From Nitrospinae bacterium RIFCSPLOWO2_12_39_16 (GTDB lineage: Bacteria > Nitrospinota > Nitrospinia > UBA9942): a stretch of 21,209 nucleotides of DNA. Position 1 is the first letter of the stretch, and each line of letters starts with the position of its first letter. The position numbers and the translations under genes are program-made. The DNA is taken from the NCBI GenBank assembly GCA_001805005.1, contig MHDO01000045.1, forward strand, positions 1 through 21,209, given 5' to 3'. Below the pieces are notes generated by a model. The model made no database searches and was not told the origin of the DNA. It worked only from the letters and a program-made list of their open reading frames with translations. Positions 7,737 through 15,230 of this stretch are shown here, piece after piece.

Positions 7737-9980
7737 TTATTTCTCCTTCATCATATATACACCATCCCAGTTATCAGGCGGTGGGGATGCCTTGAATTCA
7801 TTACACCTGTTGACATATGTTTTAGAAGGTCCGTCATTGGAATCAGTCATCAATGCCATTTTAAATTGAGATATTGCATCATCCCATTTTCTATCTTTAT
7901 AATATGAAAGCCCCTTATTATAAGATTCAATTACACTCGTATTTGCACGGTCAAGCTTTCCCTTTCTTGCAATAAGCTCATATACCTTTACAGGTTCCCT
8001 CTTTCCCATGACCCTGATTGAGTCAAGCTCTCTCGCCTCTATATAATCTTTTGCCGCAAGATAGGTGGGCTCCCCAATCATAATATATGTCCCATAAGGT
8101 TTATTTGCACCCTCTAATCTTGATGCAAGATTCACTGCGTCACCCATGATAGTATAATTCATCTTACGTGTAGTCCCCATGTTTCCAACTACCATTGGGC
8201 CTGTGTTTAAACCGATTCTTGTGTAAATTTCAGGATGCCCCTCCTTCTTCCATCTCTCCCTCAATTCTACAGATTTTTTTTGCATATCAAGGGATGCGTA
8301 GCACGCCATCTTTGCATGGTCTCTATAGCTTACAGGCGCGCCAAAGAAGGCTACAATCGCATCACCAACAAACTTGTCAACAGTCCCCCCGTTCTCTAAA
8401 ACTATATCTGTCATTTCTGTAAGATATATATTTAAGAGATGAACCAGTTCCTTTGGAGTAAGCCTTTCTGAAAATGTTGAAAAACCCTTTATGTCCGAGA
8501 AGAATGCCGTGAGAACCTTTTCTTCTCCGCCCAATTCCAGCATCTTCGGGTTGTCAATTAACTGATTTATTACAGCAGGAGCCAAATACTGGCTGAAGGC
8601 GCCTTTTATGAATCTCTTTTCCTTTTCCTCGGTTGCATATCTGTAAACTGTAATCCCAACATACACCGAGGCGATTTCTATTATTGGATATACTATATTA
8701 ATCCATAAACCCTTGTCAATAAAGAAATAGTAGGTTAATCCGAGGTGTGCCACTGCTATGATAAGTATCACTCCGCCTGCATAAAGTGCCTTTAACCTCG
8801 GCAGTAAAAGGCTTAAGATAATTCCAATTAACAAGATGGCTGTTAGGTCATATACAGCCATCCATTCAGGTCTTATTATAAAGTTTTGATGAAGTATATT
8901 GTCTATTATTGTTGCATGTATCTCAACACCAGGATAATTCTTCTGGAAAGGGGTAATCCTTAAATCGTATATCCCGAGGGCAGTGGGACCAACAAGAATA
9001 ATTTTGTCTTTCAATAAATTCTCAGGGATACGGTCATGTATTATATCCGTTATGGAGTAATGGGGGAACATCTTCTGGGGACCATAATAATTTATAAGCA
9101 GTGACCCATACTCATCTGTCGGGATGGCTATATCACCAAGCTGAACCTCATCAACACCATAATCCTGAATAACAAATGATATATCTGTCTCAAGGTATTC
9201 CTTAATCATCTGGATAGAAAGGGGAGGAAAGAGTGTATCCTCATAACGAACTATCAGAGGCACCTTTCTTATTGCACCATCATCATCAGTTATAACTGAA
9301 AAATATCCGGCACCCTTTGCTGCCTCTGAAAGCGGTTTTATGCTTGCCTCTGCTGCATAGGCACCCTGCAGCGGAACCGATTGTGCCTCTGCACTCGCAA
9401 ACCGGACAGCATTGTATTGGGAGTCTCTGATATTCTCAAGAGAGGCATTCAGGGATTCCTTGCTTATATGTTCAAGCCCCTCTTCTGAAAAATGGAAGAA
9501 ATATCCAAGTATGGTATTCCCGGATTTTTTAAGTGTATCTGCAAAAAGAAGGTCATTGTTTGATTCGCCTTCAGCCTTTTCAACAAGCTTAATCAGCTCA
9601 GGTTTTACCGATTTGTCTTCAATAAGCCGTTTTTTTAGTTCACTTATCTTTTTAAGCCCCGGGTTGATGTCAGGCTCTGAAAATACAGCATCAAATCCGA
9701 TTACCCTTGCCCCTTTTTGAGTCAGCTTATCAACCAATTCAGCCTGTATATTTCTTGGCCAGGGCCACTTGCCAAGCTCATCAAGGCTCTTTTCATCAAT
9801 TACAGCAATCGCAACCTCATTACCCGGTTTAATCTGCCCCCTGTATGTAAATCTGAGGTCAAAACTCTTTAGTTCCATGAACTTTATAAAGGAGGGGTCT
9901 TCAAAGTAGACGACAATTACAAGGGTGGTTATAAGTAAGACGATTTTAAAGGGGGTGAGCTTGAGTAGTTTTTTTATCAT
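7737..9980 (-). CDS. Membrane CHASE2-domain class III adenylate cyclase
   Basis: A 747-residue receptor-type cyclase: N-terminal helix (about 12-26), periplasmic CHASE2 sensor (about 35-360), three membrane helices (about 378-446), cyclase domain (about 485-655) and a TPR-like tail (about 685-725). Catalytic residues are complete: metal Asp D496 (FSDIKGF) and D540 (KFVGDAI), purine-specifying K536 and T610, N617 and R621 (GDAVNLASRLE). The Lys/Thr pair points to ATP as substrate and to subclass IIIb, whose known members are often stimulated by bicarbonate. It lies directly upstream of the class II phosphodiesterase-like gene, so the pair could set local cAMP. No Shine-Dalgarno is seen; the gap to trpA consists of word repeats. 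Confidence 0.93.
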   Translation of the reverse strand: MIKKLLKLTPFKIVLLITTLVIVVYFEDPSFIKFMELKSFDLRFTYRGQIKPGNEVAIAVIDEKSLDELGKWPWPRNIQAELVDKLTQKGARVIGFDAVFSEPDINPGLKKISELKKRLIEDKSVKPELIKLVEKAEGESNNDLLFADTLKKSGNTILGYFFHFSEEGLEHISKESLNASLENIRDSQYNAVRFASAEAQSVPLQGAYAAEASIKPLSEAAKGAGYFSVITDDDGAIRKVPLIVRYEDTLFPPLSIQMIKEYLETDISFVIQDYGVDEVQLGDIAIPTDEYGSLLINYYGPQKMFPHYSITDIIHDRIPENLLKDKIILVGPTALGIYDLRITPFQKNYPGVEIHATIIDNILHQNFIIRPEWMAVYDLTAILLIGIILSLLLPRLKALYAGGVILIIAVAHLGLTYYFFIDKGLWINIVYPIIEIASVYVGITVYRYATEEKEKRFIKGAFSQYLAPAVINQLIDNPKMLELGGEEKVLTAFFSDIKGFSTFSERLTPKELVHLLNIYLTEMTDIVLENGGTVDKFVGDAIVAFFGAPVSYRDHAKMACYASLDMQKKSVELRERWKKEGHPEIYTRIGLNTGPMVVGNMGTTRKMNYTIMGDAVNLASRLEGANKPYGTYIMIGEPTYLAAKDYIEARELDSIRVMGKREPVKVYELIARKGKLDRANTSVIESYNKGLSYYKDRKWDDAISQFKMALMTDSNDGPSKTYVNRCNEFKASPPPDNWDGVYMMKEK

Positions 9981-9985
9981 ATATT

Positions 9986-10009
9986 AGTTGTCAGCTTTCA
10001 ACTGTCAGC
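9986..10009. repeat. Short-word repeat filling the trpA-cyclase gap
   Basis: Words of the type GTTGTCAGC / AACTGTCAGC fill nearly all of the space between the cyclase start and the trpA stop and extend into the last trpA codons. They leave no room for a standard ribosome binding site for the cyclase. Confidence 0.5.
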
Positions 10010-10808
10010 CTGAACCAATAGCCGATTTCAATTCATCTATAAAATTCCCTACATCTTTGACAAGTCTTTTTTTGTTCTGACCTGATTTCTCTATAATCTT
10101 CACAATTGCACTCCCTACTATTATCCCGTCAGAATGTTTTGCAATATTCTCTGCCTGCCCCGGGGTTGAAACACCAAAGCCTACTGCTACAGGCAGGTCT
10201 GTGAACTTCTTTATTTTTTTTACCATCCTTCCAATATCACCTGACATGGATTTCCTCGCACCTGTTATACCGGTAACTGAAATGTAATAAATAAATCCGC
10301 GGCTCCTCCCGCAGATAAGTTTCATCCTCTCTTCATCACTGGTGGGTGCCAATAAAAATATAGCATTAAGCCCTTTCTTTTCAGATAACTCACATAGATT
10401 ATCCGACTCCTCAGGGGGTAGGTCGGGGATAATAATCCCATCAATGCCAGATATGACAGCATCATTGACAAACATTTCCTCCCCATATCTTAAGACAGGA
10501 TTATAGCTGGACATGAGGACAATGGGAACACTCGTCTTTCTGCGAAGCTCTTTTACCATTTTTATTATCTTCTTTAGTGAAGTCTTCCCTTTTAATGCCC
10601 TCAGATAGGATTTTTGTATGACAGGACCATCAGCCAACGGGTCAGAGAATGGGACGCCAAGCTCAATAATATCTGCCCCCCTTCTCTCCATTTCAAGGAC
10701 GAGTGACTTGGTTGTATCAATATCAGGGTCGCCGGCAGAGATGAAGGCAATCAGTGCCTTTTCTTTTTTCCCTTTCAGTTCATCAAATTTCTCTTCAATC
10801 CTTCTCAT
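10005..10808 (-). CDS. trpA: Tryptophan synthase alpha subunit
   Basis: A 267-residue TIM-barrel enzyme that cleaves indole-3-glycerol phosphate to indole and glyceraldehyde 3-phosphate for the beta subunit. Family motifs are plain: FISAGDPD at the start, IELGVPFSDPLADGPVIQ containing the catalytic Glu and Asp, IIIPDLPPEE, the SVTGITGAR phosphate-loop region and GFGVSTPGQ / GIIVGSAIV near the end. Length is normal. No other trp gene is in the window, so trpA is separated from trpB here. A perfect 11-bp hairpin ends seven bases before its ATG, and no clean Shine-Dalgarno is visible. Confidence 0.96.
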   Translation of the reverse strand: MRRIEEKFDELKGKKEKALIAFISAGDPDIDTTKSLVLEMERRGADIIELGVPFSDPLADGPVIQKSYLRALKGKTSLKKIIKMVKELRRKTSVPIVLMSSYNPVLRYGEEMFVNDAVISGIDGIIIPDLPPEESDNLCELSEKKGLNAIFLLAPTSDEERMKLICGRSRGFIYYISVTGITGARKSMSGDIGRMVKKIKKFTDLPVAVGFGVSTPGQAENIAKHSDGIIVGSAIVKIIEKSGQNKKRLVKDVGNFIDELKSAIGSG

Positions 10809-10814
10809 AAAGAC

Positions 10815-10856
10815 AGGTAAAGGTATAAAATATTTTATTTTTGCTTACCTTTACCT
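10815..10856 (-). promoter_or_regulatory. Hairpin immediately upstream of trpA
   Basis: AGGTAAAGGTA (10815-10825) and TACCTTTACCT (10846-10856) are perfect inverted repeats with a 20-base AT-rich loop. It occupies most of the 64-base gap between the small CODH-linked gene and trpA, ending seven bases from the trpA ATG. No U-run follows, so an intrinsic terminator is unlikely. Confidence 0.5.
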
Positions 10857-10872
10857 CTGCCTCAACCTTTGT

Positions 10873-11526
10873 TTATAGAGAATACACATCAACACATTCC
10901 TTTGCCCCTGTGACAATGCTCTCTTTCCCGACATGTTTAAAATTAGGATTCAGGGATTCACAGAAACCGTCAATCCATTTTCTGTTGAGACTGCACATCA
11001 ACTCAGGAGACACACCTGCATCATTCCAGTAGCCCTGATGCAAACAGTCAGTATGCTTATATATAAGCGAGCCGTTATTCATTTCTGTTTCAACTGCGTG
11101 GTCGCAGGGCATCCCATCAAGAAAATAATTATTTATAGTCTCATGAAATTCCTCAACCCCATCTTGAGGGTCATATTTATCCTTTGCCTCAACACCCTTC
11201 CCCCTTCCATACCAGTAAACTGCATCCTCAAGAAGGCTTCTATCTTTATATTTGCCCATAAAAGACTTTACCATCTGGGCTTCATCTGTCTCTACCTCTT
11301 TAATCCTGTTGGCAAGCCATCCGTGAATAGGAGAATCTCCAATAAGCTGGTCAAGAGGCGTTTCAATATCCTTCGTCTCCATCTCCTGTTTTGTCTTCCC
11401 GTAGACAGATTCTATCTCCTTCCCATACTTTTCATAAAAGGCAGAAAATATTGCCGTCTCTCTCATCATGACATTCTTAATCTTCTCATACATCCAGTAG
11501 TGAATTGGTCCTAAAAACGCACTCAT
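10873..11526 (-). CDS. Conserved protein of unknown function linked to CO dehydrogenase
   Basis: A 217-residue soluble protein with no signal peptide or membrane helix. The N-terminus MSAFLGPIHYWMYEKIK and internal GDSPIHGWLANRI form two related His-Trp-helix motifs, suggesting a duplicated helical unit. The C-terminal half holds five cysteines and several histidines (MPCDHAVE, HTDCLHQGYW, ELMCSLN, GFCESLNP, AKECVDVY), a possible metal or cofactor site. The CDHA ... NP ... C pattern loosely recalls the ATC-hydrolase/V4R-like group, but I cannot confirm that. It starts 54 bases after the CdhA-like gene with a good GGAGG site, so they are probably cotranscribed. A role in maturation of, or electron transfer with, that enzyme is inference. 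Confidence 0.7.
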   Translation of the reverse strand: MSAFLGPIHYWMYEKIKNVMMRETAIFSAFYEKYGKEIESVYGKTKQEMETKDIETPLDQLIGDSPIHGWLANRIKEVETDEAQMVKSFMGKYKDRSLLEDAVYWYGRGKGVEAKDKYDPQDGVEEFHETINNYFLDGMPCDHAVETEMNNGSLIYKHTDCLHQGYWNDAGVSPELMCSLNRKWIDGFCESLNPNFKHVGKESIVTGAKECVDVYSL

Positions 11527-11580
11527 CCTTAAATCCTCCTTAATTTCGGTTAAAAGTTACTTAATTTTTGTAGTTTAACA

Positions 11581-13557
11581 TTATTGTTTGCCAAATTCTA
11601 CAGATTTTAACAGGGTCGGGTCAGGTATCCATACTGTCTTCCAGTCCATTTTTTTTAGCTTATCATATACATTATCTTCATATTTAGGAGGTATATCATA
11701 TTTTGTCCTGACAAAAAGGTGAATATCATCTGGAAGACTACTACCTGAAAATAGTTTGTCTAATTCTATATAATTCTTTAGCTTTGTCTGTCTCCCCTTT
11801 GATGTGTCATTCGGTCTCATACAGAGTTTTGCTGCGAGTGTAAGAGCCTCTGATGGGCTATCGGCAGTTGTCATAAGATGTGCAGGGGTTGGGCCTGCAA
11901 ATACCTCCCTTTTATTTCTCATATCAGTTACCTCCCAGCCACAGCTTTTATTACCTTCAAGCATCCTTCCATATCTCTCCCCCTTGTTTCCAAATATTAC
12001 AGGTATCCCAAGCCTGTTTGCACCTGTTGCTGTTGCGTAAGCCTTCTGGCTCATCGGACCCCAAATAATTATTACTACACCTACTCTATTTAAGATGTAA
12101 TCAGCAATCTCTTTATAGTTGCCATCAATTGGTCTATGGAGCATTACACTGGCTATCTTAATTGCAGCACCTAATAAATGTGATGCTGATACACAGGAGC
12201 CGAGATTTGCAAATCCCCCTGCATCAAATTTTCCAGTTGTCTCTTCATAAAGCGATTTACCGTCTGCGTCAACCTCAGCAAGGTCAATAGCTGTGCATCC
12301 ACCTGATGTAACAATATAGTCCCTATCAATGAGTGCCCTTGCCATTTCTAATAATCCATTTTCGTGAGAATAATTAGGACAACCCAAAAAACCTATAATC
12401 CCCGGTATCTCCCCCATTACAATCGGCGGTGCAACATTTTTAATCTCTATATCAGATATCGCACCCCTCCCAACCCTTATTTTATAATTTGGAATTTGGA
12501 ATTTGGAATTTGGAATTTTTATTCTCTTGATAGAGGTCTCTGCCGCTACCTGTGCAATCTTTTTTTTATCAAATATCAGGACACCTGCCTCCCTCTGTGA
12601 TATAAGGTCATCTACTATTTTCTCAGTTTTGTCTCCAGTCCTATCAGGCAATCCAAGACTACACTCAGGATTTGTTGCTACAACTGGAATCCCCATCTTT
12701 GACGCATGGTGAAGGATATCCGTCCTTATACACTGGGAGTCAAGAACAATTACATTGGCAATGCCACTTTTGATAAACTTTAACTGGTCTCTCTGATTAC
12801 CTGCTATCTTCACACCTCCTTTTGGGGAGCGGGACATATCAGTTGCCATACAGCATAGTCCATACAAATCAATTTTCTCAGAAAGATTATTTTCATCAAG
12901 ATACTGCATAATCTCTATACCTGTAATAGAGTTATGACCGATGCAGAGAATGGCAGGATTTCTGAACTCCGAACTCTGAATTCTGAACTCTGAATTCTGA
13001 AGTGGTGTATCTGGACTATTAGATGGAAATTTGAATGTGGCTATCTGGGACATATCAATAACTTCAAGTGCAAGGTTATCAAGCATACCTGCATGGAGGG
13101 TCTTACTCTCAAAGTCTATCCATTCCCCCTCCTGCCCCATATTGAGAACCGAGAGGAGTGAGGTTATTTCCCTATTAATATAAGAAGTAACTTTCTTCAT
13201 TTCAGAGAGAACCTTTGGCTTAAATCCGCATATTAAACGGATTAAAGGTGTCTGGAGGGGTTCATCATTAAGTTTAAGCGGATAATCACTGCCGAATTTC
13301 TCAATGAGTTCAGATGTAATTGACTCTGCCAATGATGCATGACCTGCCGCACCTGTAACAGCAGTAAAAAGCGACATCTTTGAAAGATGTGCATTAAGCC
13401 CTATCCCACAGACACCTTTCTTTTTTTCATTTATATGGCAGGGTCCATAAGTGCAGAGACTACATTCATCTTCTTTTTTTAAATATTGAGGAGAGTATCT
13501 CTTAAGCAGTAAAAAATCCCAATCCCTTAAGGTGGTTATGGCAGGCATGGAGTGCAT
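11581..13557 (-). CDS. cdhA: CdhA-like nickel carbon monoxide dehydrogenase, compact form
   Basis: A 658-residue Ni-Fe-S CO dehydrogenase related to the alpha subunit of acetyl-CoA decarbonylase/synthase; it would interconvert CO and CO2. The B-cluster motif is C32, C35, C40, C50. C-cluster ligands are H208 (CIGHN), C235/C236, C276 (DSQCIRTD), C393 (GFLGCPN), C421 (SGGCTAID) and C455 (LGSCVSASH). Likely acid/base residues are H73 and K505 (MSQKA). The C-terminus keeps CdhA signatures GNYKEIADYILNRVG and CMRPNDTSKGRQ. The two-cluster ferredoxin insert of archaeal CdhA is absent. No cysteine precedes C32, so a CooS-type D-cluster is not evident. Residues 186-200 and 344-360 derive from word repeats. 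No cdhB-E genes are nearby. The ATG lacks a Shine-Dalgarno. Confidence 0.88.
   Translation of the reverse strand: MHSMPAITTLRDWDFLLLKRYSPQYLKKEDECSLCTYGPCHINEKKKGVCGIGLNAHLSKMSLFTAVTGAAGHASLAESITSELIEKFGSDYPLKLNDEPLQTPLIRLICGFKPKVLSEMKKVTSYINREITSLLSVLNMGQEGEWIDFESKTLHAGMLDNLALEVIDMSQIATFKFPSNSPDTPLQNSEFRIQSSEFRNPAILCIGHNSITGIEIMQYLDENNLSEKIDLYGLCCMATDMSRSPKGGVKIAGNQRDQLKFIKSGIANVIVLDSQCIRTDILHHASKMGIPVVATNPECSLGLPDRTGDKTEKIVDDLISQREAGVLIFDKKKIAQVAAETSIKRIKIPNSKFQIPNYKIRVGRGAISDIEIKNVAPPIVMGEIPGIIGFLGCPNYSHENGLLEMARALIDRDYIVTSGGCTAIDLAEVDADGKSLYEETTGKFDAGGFANLGSCVSASHLLGAAIKIASVMLHRPIDGNYKEIADYILNRVGVVIIIWGPMSQKAYATATGANRLGIPVIFGNKGERYGRMLEGNKSCGWEVTDMRNKREVFAGPTPAHLMTTADSPSEALTLAAKLCMRPNDTSKGRQTKLKNYIELDKLFSGSSLPDDIHLFVRTKYDIPPKYEDNVYDKLKKMDWKTVWIPDPTLLKSVEFGKQ
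12485..12520 (-). repeat. In-frame tandem word repeat in the CO dehydrogenase gene (second)
   Basis: Four to five tandem AATTTGG words in an open frame. They encode the IPNSKFQIPNYKIR segment, residues about 347-361, at the place where archaeal CdhA carries its ferredoxin insert. Confidence 0.85.
12961..13001 (-). repeat. In-frame tandem word repeat in the CO dehydrogenase gene (first)
   Basis: Alternating GAACTCT / GAATTCT words run for about 40 bases and encode QNSEFRIQSSEFRNP (residues about 187-201), just before the C-cluster histidine motif CIGHN. Confidence 0.85.
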
Positions 13558-13560
13558 ATA

Positions 13561-13680
13561 TAAAAAATTCGAAATTCCAAATTCTAAACAAATTCTAAAT
13601 ATAAAAGTTCAAAACAACTAACAATATGACTTTAAATTTTTTGGTCATCTGGATTTGTTTGGGATTTAGATATTAGGATT
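13561..13680. repeat. Degenerate word repeats between purM and the CO dehydrogenase gene
   Basis: Loose AATTCTAAA / AATTCCAAA and GGATTTAG / GGATTTGTTTGGG words fill this gap. They abut the CO dehydrogenase ATG, so no ribosome binding site or promoter is recognisable there. Confidence 0.6.
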
Positions 13681-13692
13681 TAGTGCTTCTTT

Positions 13693-14739
13693 TTATGATT
13701 TAATCTTTACTTCCTTTTTCCCTTCTTCTATTGCCCCTATCTCCCAAGACTTGAAGCCGTTTTTATTTAAATGAGTAATGGCGGATTCAACATCTTTACC
13801 TGAAACAACAACCACAAGCCCTATTCCCATATTGAGTGTTCTGAACATATCTTCATCAGGGACATTTCCTTCTTTCTGAATTATGCTAAAAATTGGCAGA
13901 ATTTCCCATGAGCCTTTTTTTATAACTGCTGTGCAGTTATTCGGCAGAATTCTTGGGATATTATCAATAAAACCGCCGCCTGTTATATGTGCTATACCTT
14001 TTATCTCTATTTTAGAGCCATCCATTAGTGAATGGATTACATTTGAGTAGTTCCTGTGCGGCTTTAATAATGCCTCACCAAGTGTCTCACCAAGCTCATT
14101 TATGCGGGTTTTTACTGTATAGCCTTTATGGGTAAAGAGAACTTTTCTTGCAAGGGAATATCCGTTTGTATGAAGTCCACTTGATGCAATCCCTATTAAG
14201 ACATCCCCTTTTTTAATCTTATCGCCTATGATAATCTTCTCTTTCTCAACCACACCTGTTACAGAACCCGCCAAATCGTATTCTCCTGACACATATATCC
14301 CCGGCAGTTCTGCTATCTCACCGCCAATAACAGGCACATCAGCCTCTCGACACCCTTCTGCAATCCCCTTTAAAATATCTTCAATATGCTCAGGCTTAAC
14401 CTTCTCTGTTGCTATATAATCCAAAAAAGTAATAGGTTTTGCACCCTGACACAAAATATCATTACAACTGTGTGCAACCATATCAATACCTATAGTTGTA
14501 TGGACACCCATTGCATTTGCAATCATCAACTTTGTCCCGACACCATCAATACTCTGGACAAGGACAGGATGTTTATACTTTTTTACTATATCCCCCAAAT
14601 CATATAGGGCGCCGAATGTCCCGAGACCAGTAAGGACTGATTTATTAAATGTTGACTGGACATGCTTCTTTATTCTTCTTACACTTTCATTCCCTGCCTC
14701 AACATCCACACCTGAATTTTTATATGTAATACCGCTCAT
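13693..14739 (-). CDS. purM: Phosphoribosylformylglycinamidine cyclo-ligase (AIR synthetase)
   Basis: A 348-residue PurM, the ATP-dependent enzyme closing the imidazole ring of 5-aminoimidazole ribonucleotide in purine synthesis. Signatures are YKNSGVDVEAG at the N-terminus, SIDGVGTK, GIDMVAHSCNDILCQGA, the glycine-rich GGEIAELPG and GLHTNGYSL, and HITGGGFIDNIPR. The frame opens with a TTG at 14751, but GGAGG lies directly upstream of the ATG at 14739, so that start is chosen. Length is normal. Flanks are repeat-rich: the 53-bp island repeat and gaac-type words lie just upstream, marking the junction between core genes and the accessory region. Confidence 0.96.
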   Translation of the reverse strand: MSGITYKNSGVDVEAGNESVRRIKKHVQSTFNKSVLTGLGTFGALYDLGDIVKKYKHPVLVQSIDGVGTKLMIANAMGVHTTIGIDMVAHSCNDILCQGAKPITFLDYIATEKVKPEHIEDILKGIAEGCREADVPVIGGEIAELPGIYVSGEYDLAGSVTGVVEKEKIIIGDKIKKGDVLIGIASSGLHTNGYSLARKVLFTHKGYTVKTRINELGETLGEALLKPHRNYSNVIHSLMDGSKIEIKGIAHITGGGFIDNIPRILPNNCTAVIKKGSWEILPIFSIIQKEGNVPDEDMFRTLNMGIGLVVVVSGKDVESAITHLNKNGFKSWEIGAIEEGKKEVKIKS

Positions 14740-14756
14740 CAAAACCTCCAAAAATA

Positions 14757-14792
14757 AAGTGATTAGTGAACAGTGACCAACTGACCACTAAC
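14757..14792. repeat. Word repeat upstream of purM
   Basis: Words of the type AGTGAACAGTGACC / AACTGACCACTAACC lie between the purM ribosome binding site and the left copy of the 53-bp repeat. Confidence 0.5.
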
Positions 14793-14845
14793 CATTGAAC
14801 ACTCAAATATTAACCCATGAAATCCATAACCGTCAAATATAAAAT
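14793..14845 (+). repeat. 53-bp perfect direct repeat, left copy
   Basis: This 53-base segment (starting CATTGAACACTCAAATATTA) is identical to 19767-19819 in the same orientation. On the minus strand it is the end of a short open stretch reading ILYLTVMDFMG and a TAA at 14810-14812. It borders the accessory region on the purM side. Confidence 0.9.
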
Positions 14846-14920
14846 TTTTTGCTCTGCCTCTGAGGTATCGGTAGGTAATTCAGGTAATACAAATGTTTTA
14901 GAGGTATGAAGGTTTTTGAT
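14810..14920 (-). pseudogene. Possible 3' remnant of an unidentified gene
   Basis: After the tandem stops of the nucleotidyltransferase remnant, the same frame stays open for 36 codons with protein-like content (TFVLPELPTDTSEAEQKI) and ends at TAA 14810-14812 inside the 53-bp repeat. No start codon and no recognised family. It may be the tail of a lost gene or chance. Confidence 0.3.
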
Positions 14921-14923
14921 TTA

Positions 14924-15055
14924 TTAATGGCGTTTTTTTATATACTTCTTTGAAGTCAATAATATCTCAAGGTCGGCTTTATCTTGCTTTTGATTTGTAG
15001 TCTGCTTATTTAATAATCTTAATAACTCTTCGTAATCCTTCTCTACCTCTTTCAT
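14924..15055 (-). pseudogene. Nucleotidyltransferase remnant with internal deletion
   Basis: An ATG at 15055 opens a 43-codon frame. Its first part (MKEVEKDYEELLRLLNK) matches the usual start of MNT-type nucleotidyltransferases, and its last part (KADLEILLTSKKYIKKR) resembles their C-terminal Lys-Asp-Leu-Ala-Asp helix. Everything between is missing, including the Gly-x-x-x ... Asp-x-Asp catalytic core. This fits a large in-frame internal deletion. The start overlaps the preceding small gene by 50 bases, as in the two intact modules at 18.2-18.9 and 19.9-20.7 kb. No activity is expected. Confidence 0.6.
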
Positions 15056-15206
15056 ATTTAGAGCCTTTTTTAAATTTGAAAATCATTTCCCTCAATATTT
15101 GCATCGTTTCTAATCTTTTTGCAGGCGACATGGAAAGATAGTAGTCAATATCAGGCTCTGTCGCAGATTTAAAGGACTTTAGTTTTTTAACCCAGATTTT
15201 TTTCAC
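15006..15206 (-). CDS. Small partner protein of a nucleotidyltransferase module
   Basis: A 66-residue basic protein (GTG start, AAGG just upstream). Recognisable features are IWVKKLKSF, YYLSMSPAKRLE, MQILREMIFKFKK and a C-terminal GLRRVIKIIK. Small proteins of this style are commonly found directly upstream of MNT/AbiEii-type nucleotidyltransferases, in a toxin-antitoxin-like arrangement. Its nucleotidyltransferase partner (14924-15055) is reduced to its two ends, so this gene is probably an orphan. The function, including whether it acts as an antitoxin, is inferred from context only. Confidence 0.65.
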   Translation of the reverse strand: MKKIWVKKLKSFKSATEPDIDYYLSMSPAKRLETMQILREMIFKFKKGSKYERGREGLRRVIKIIK

Positions 15207-15230
15207 GCCTTTTCAATAATCACCTAATTT

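Noticed and set aside
12485..13001. CRISPR-like arrays, because of short tandem repeats
   Set aside because: The repeats are 6-8 base words without spacers of constant size, and they lie in coding frame; no cas genes are present.
14740..14751. TTG start four codons upstream for purM
   Set aside because: The GGAGG ribosome site overlaps those codons; the ATG at 14739 fits family length and spacing.
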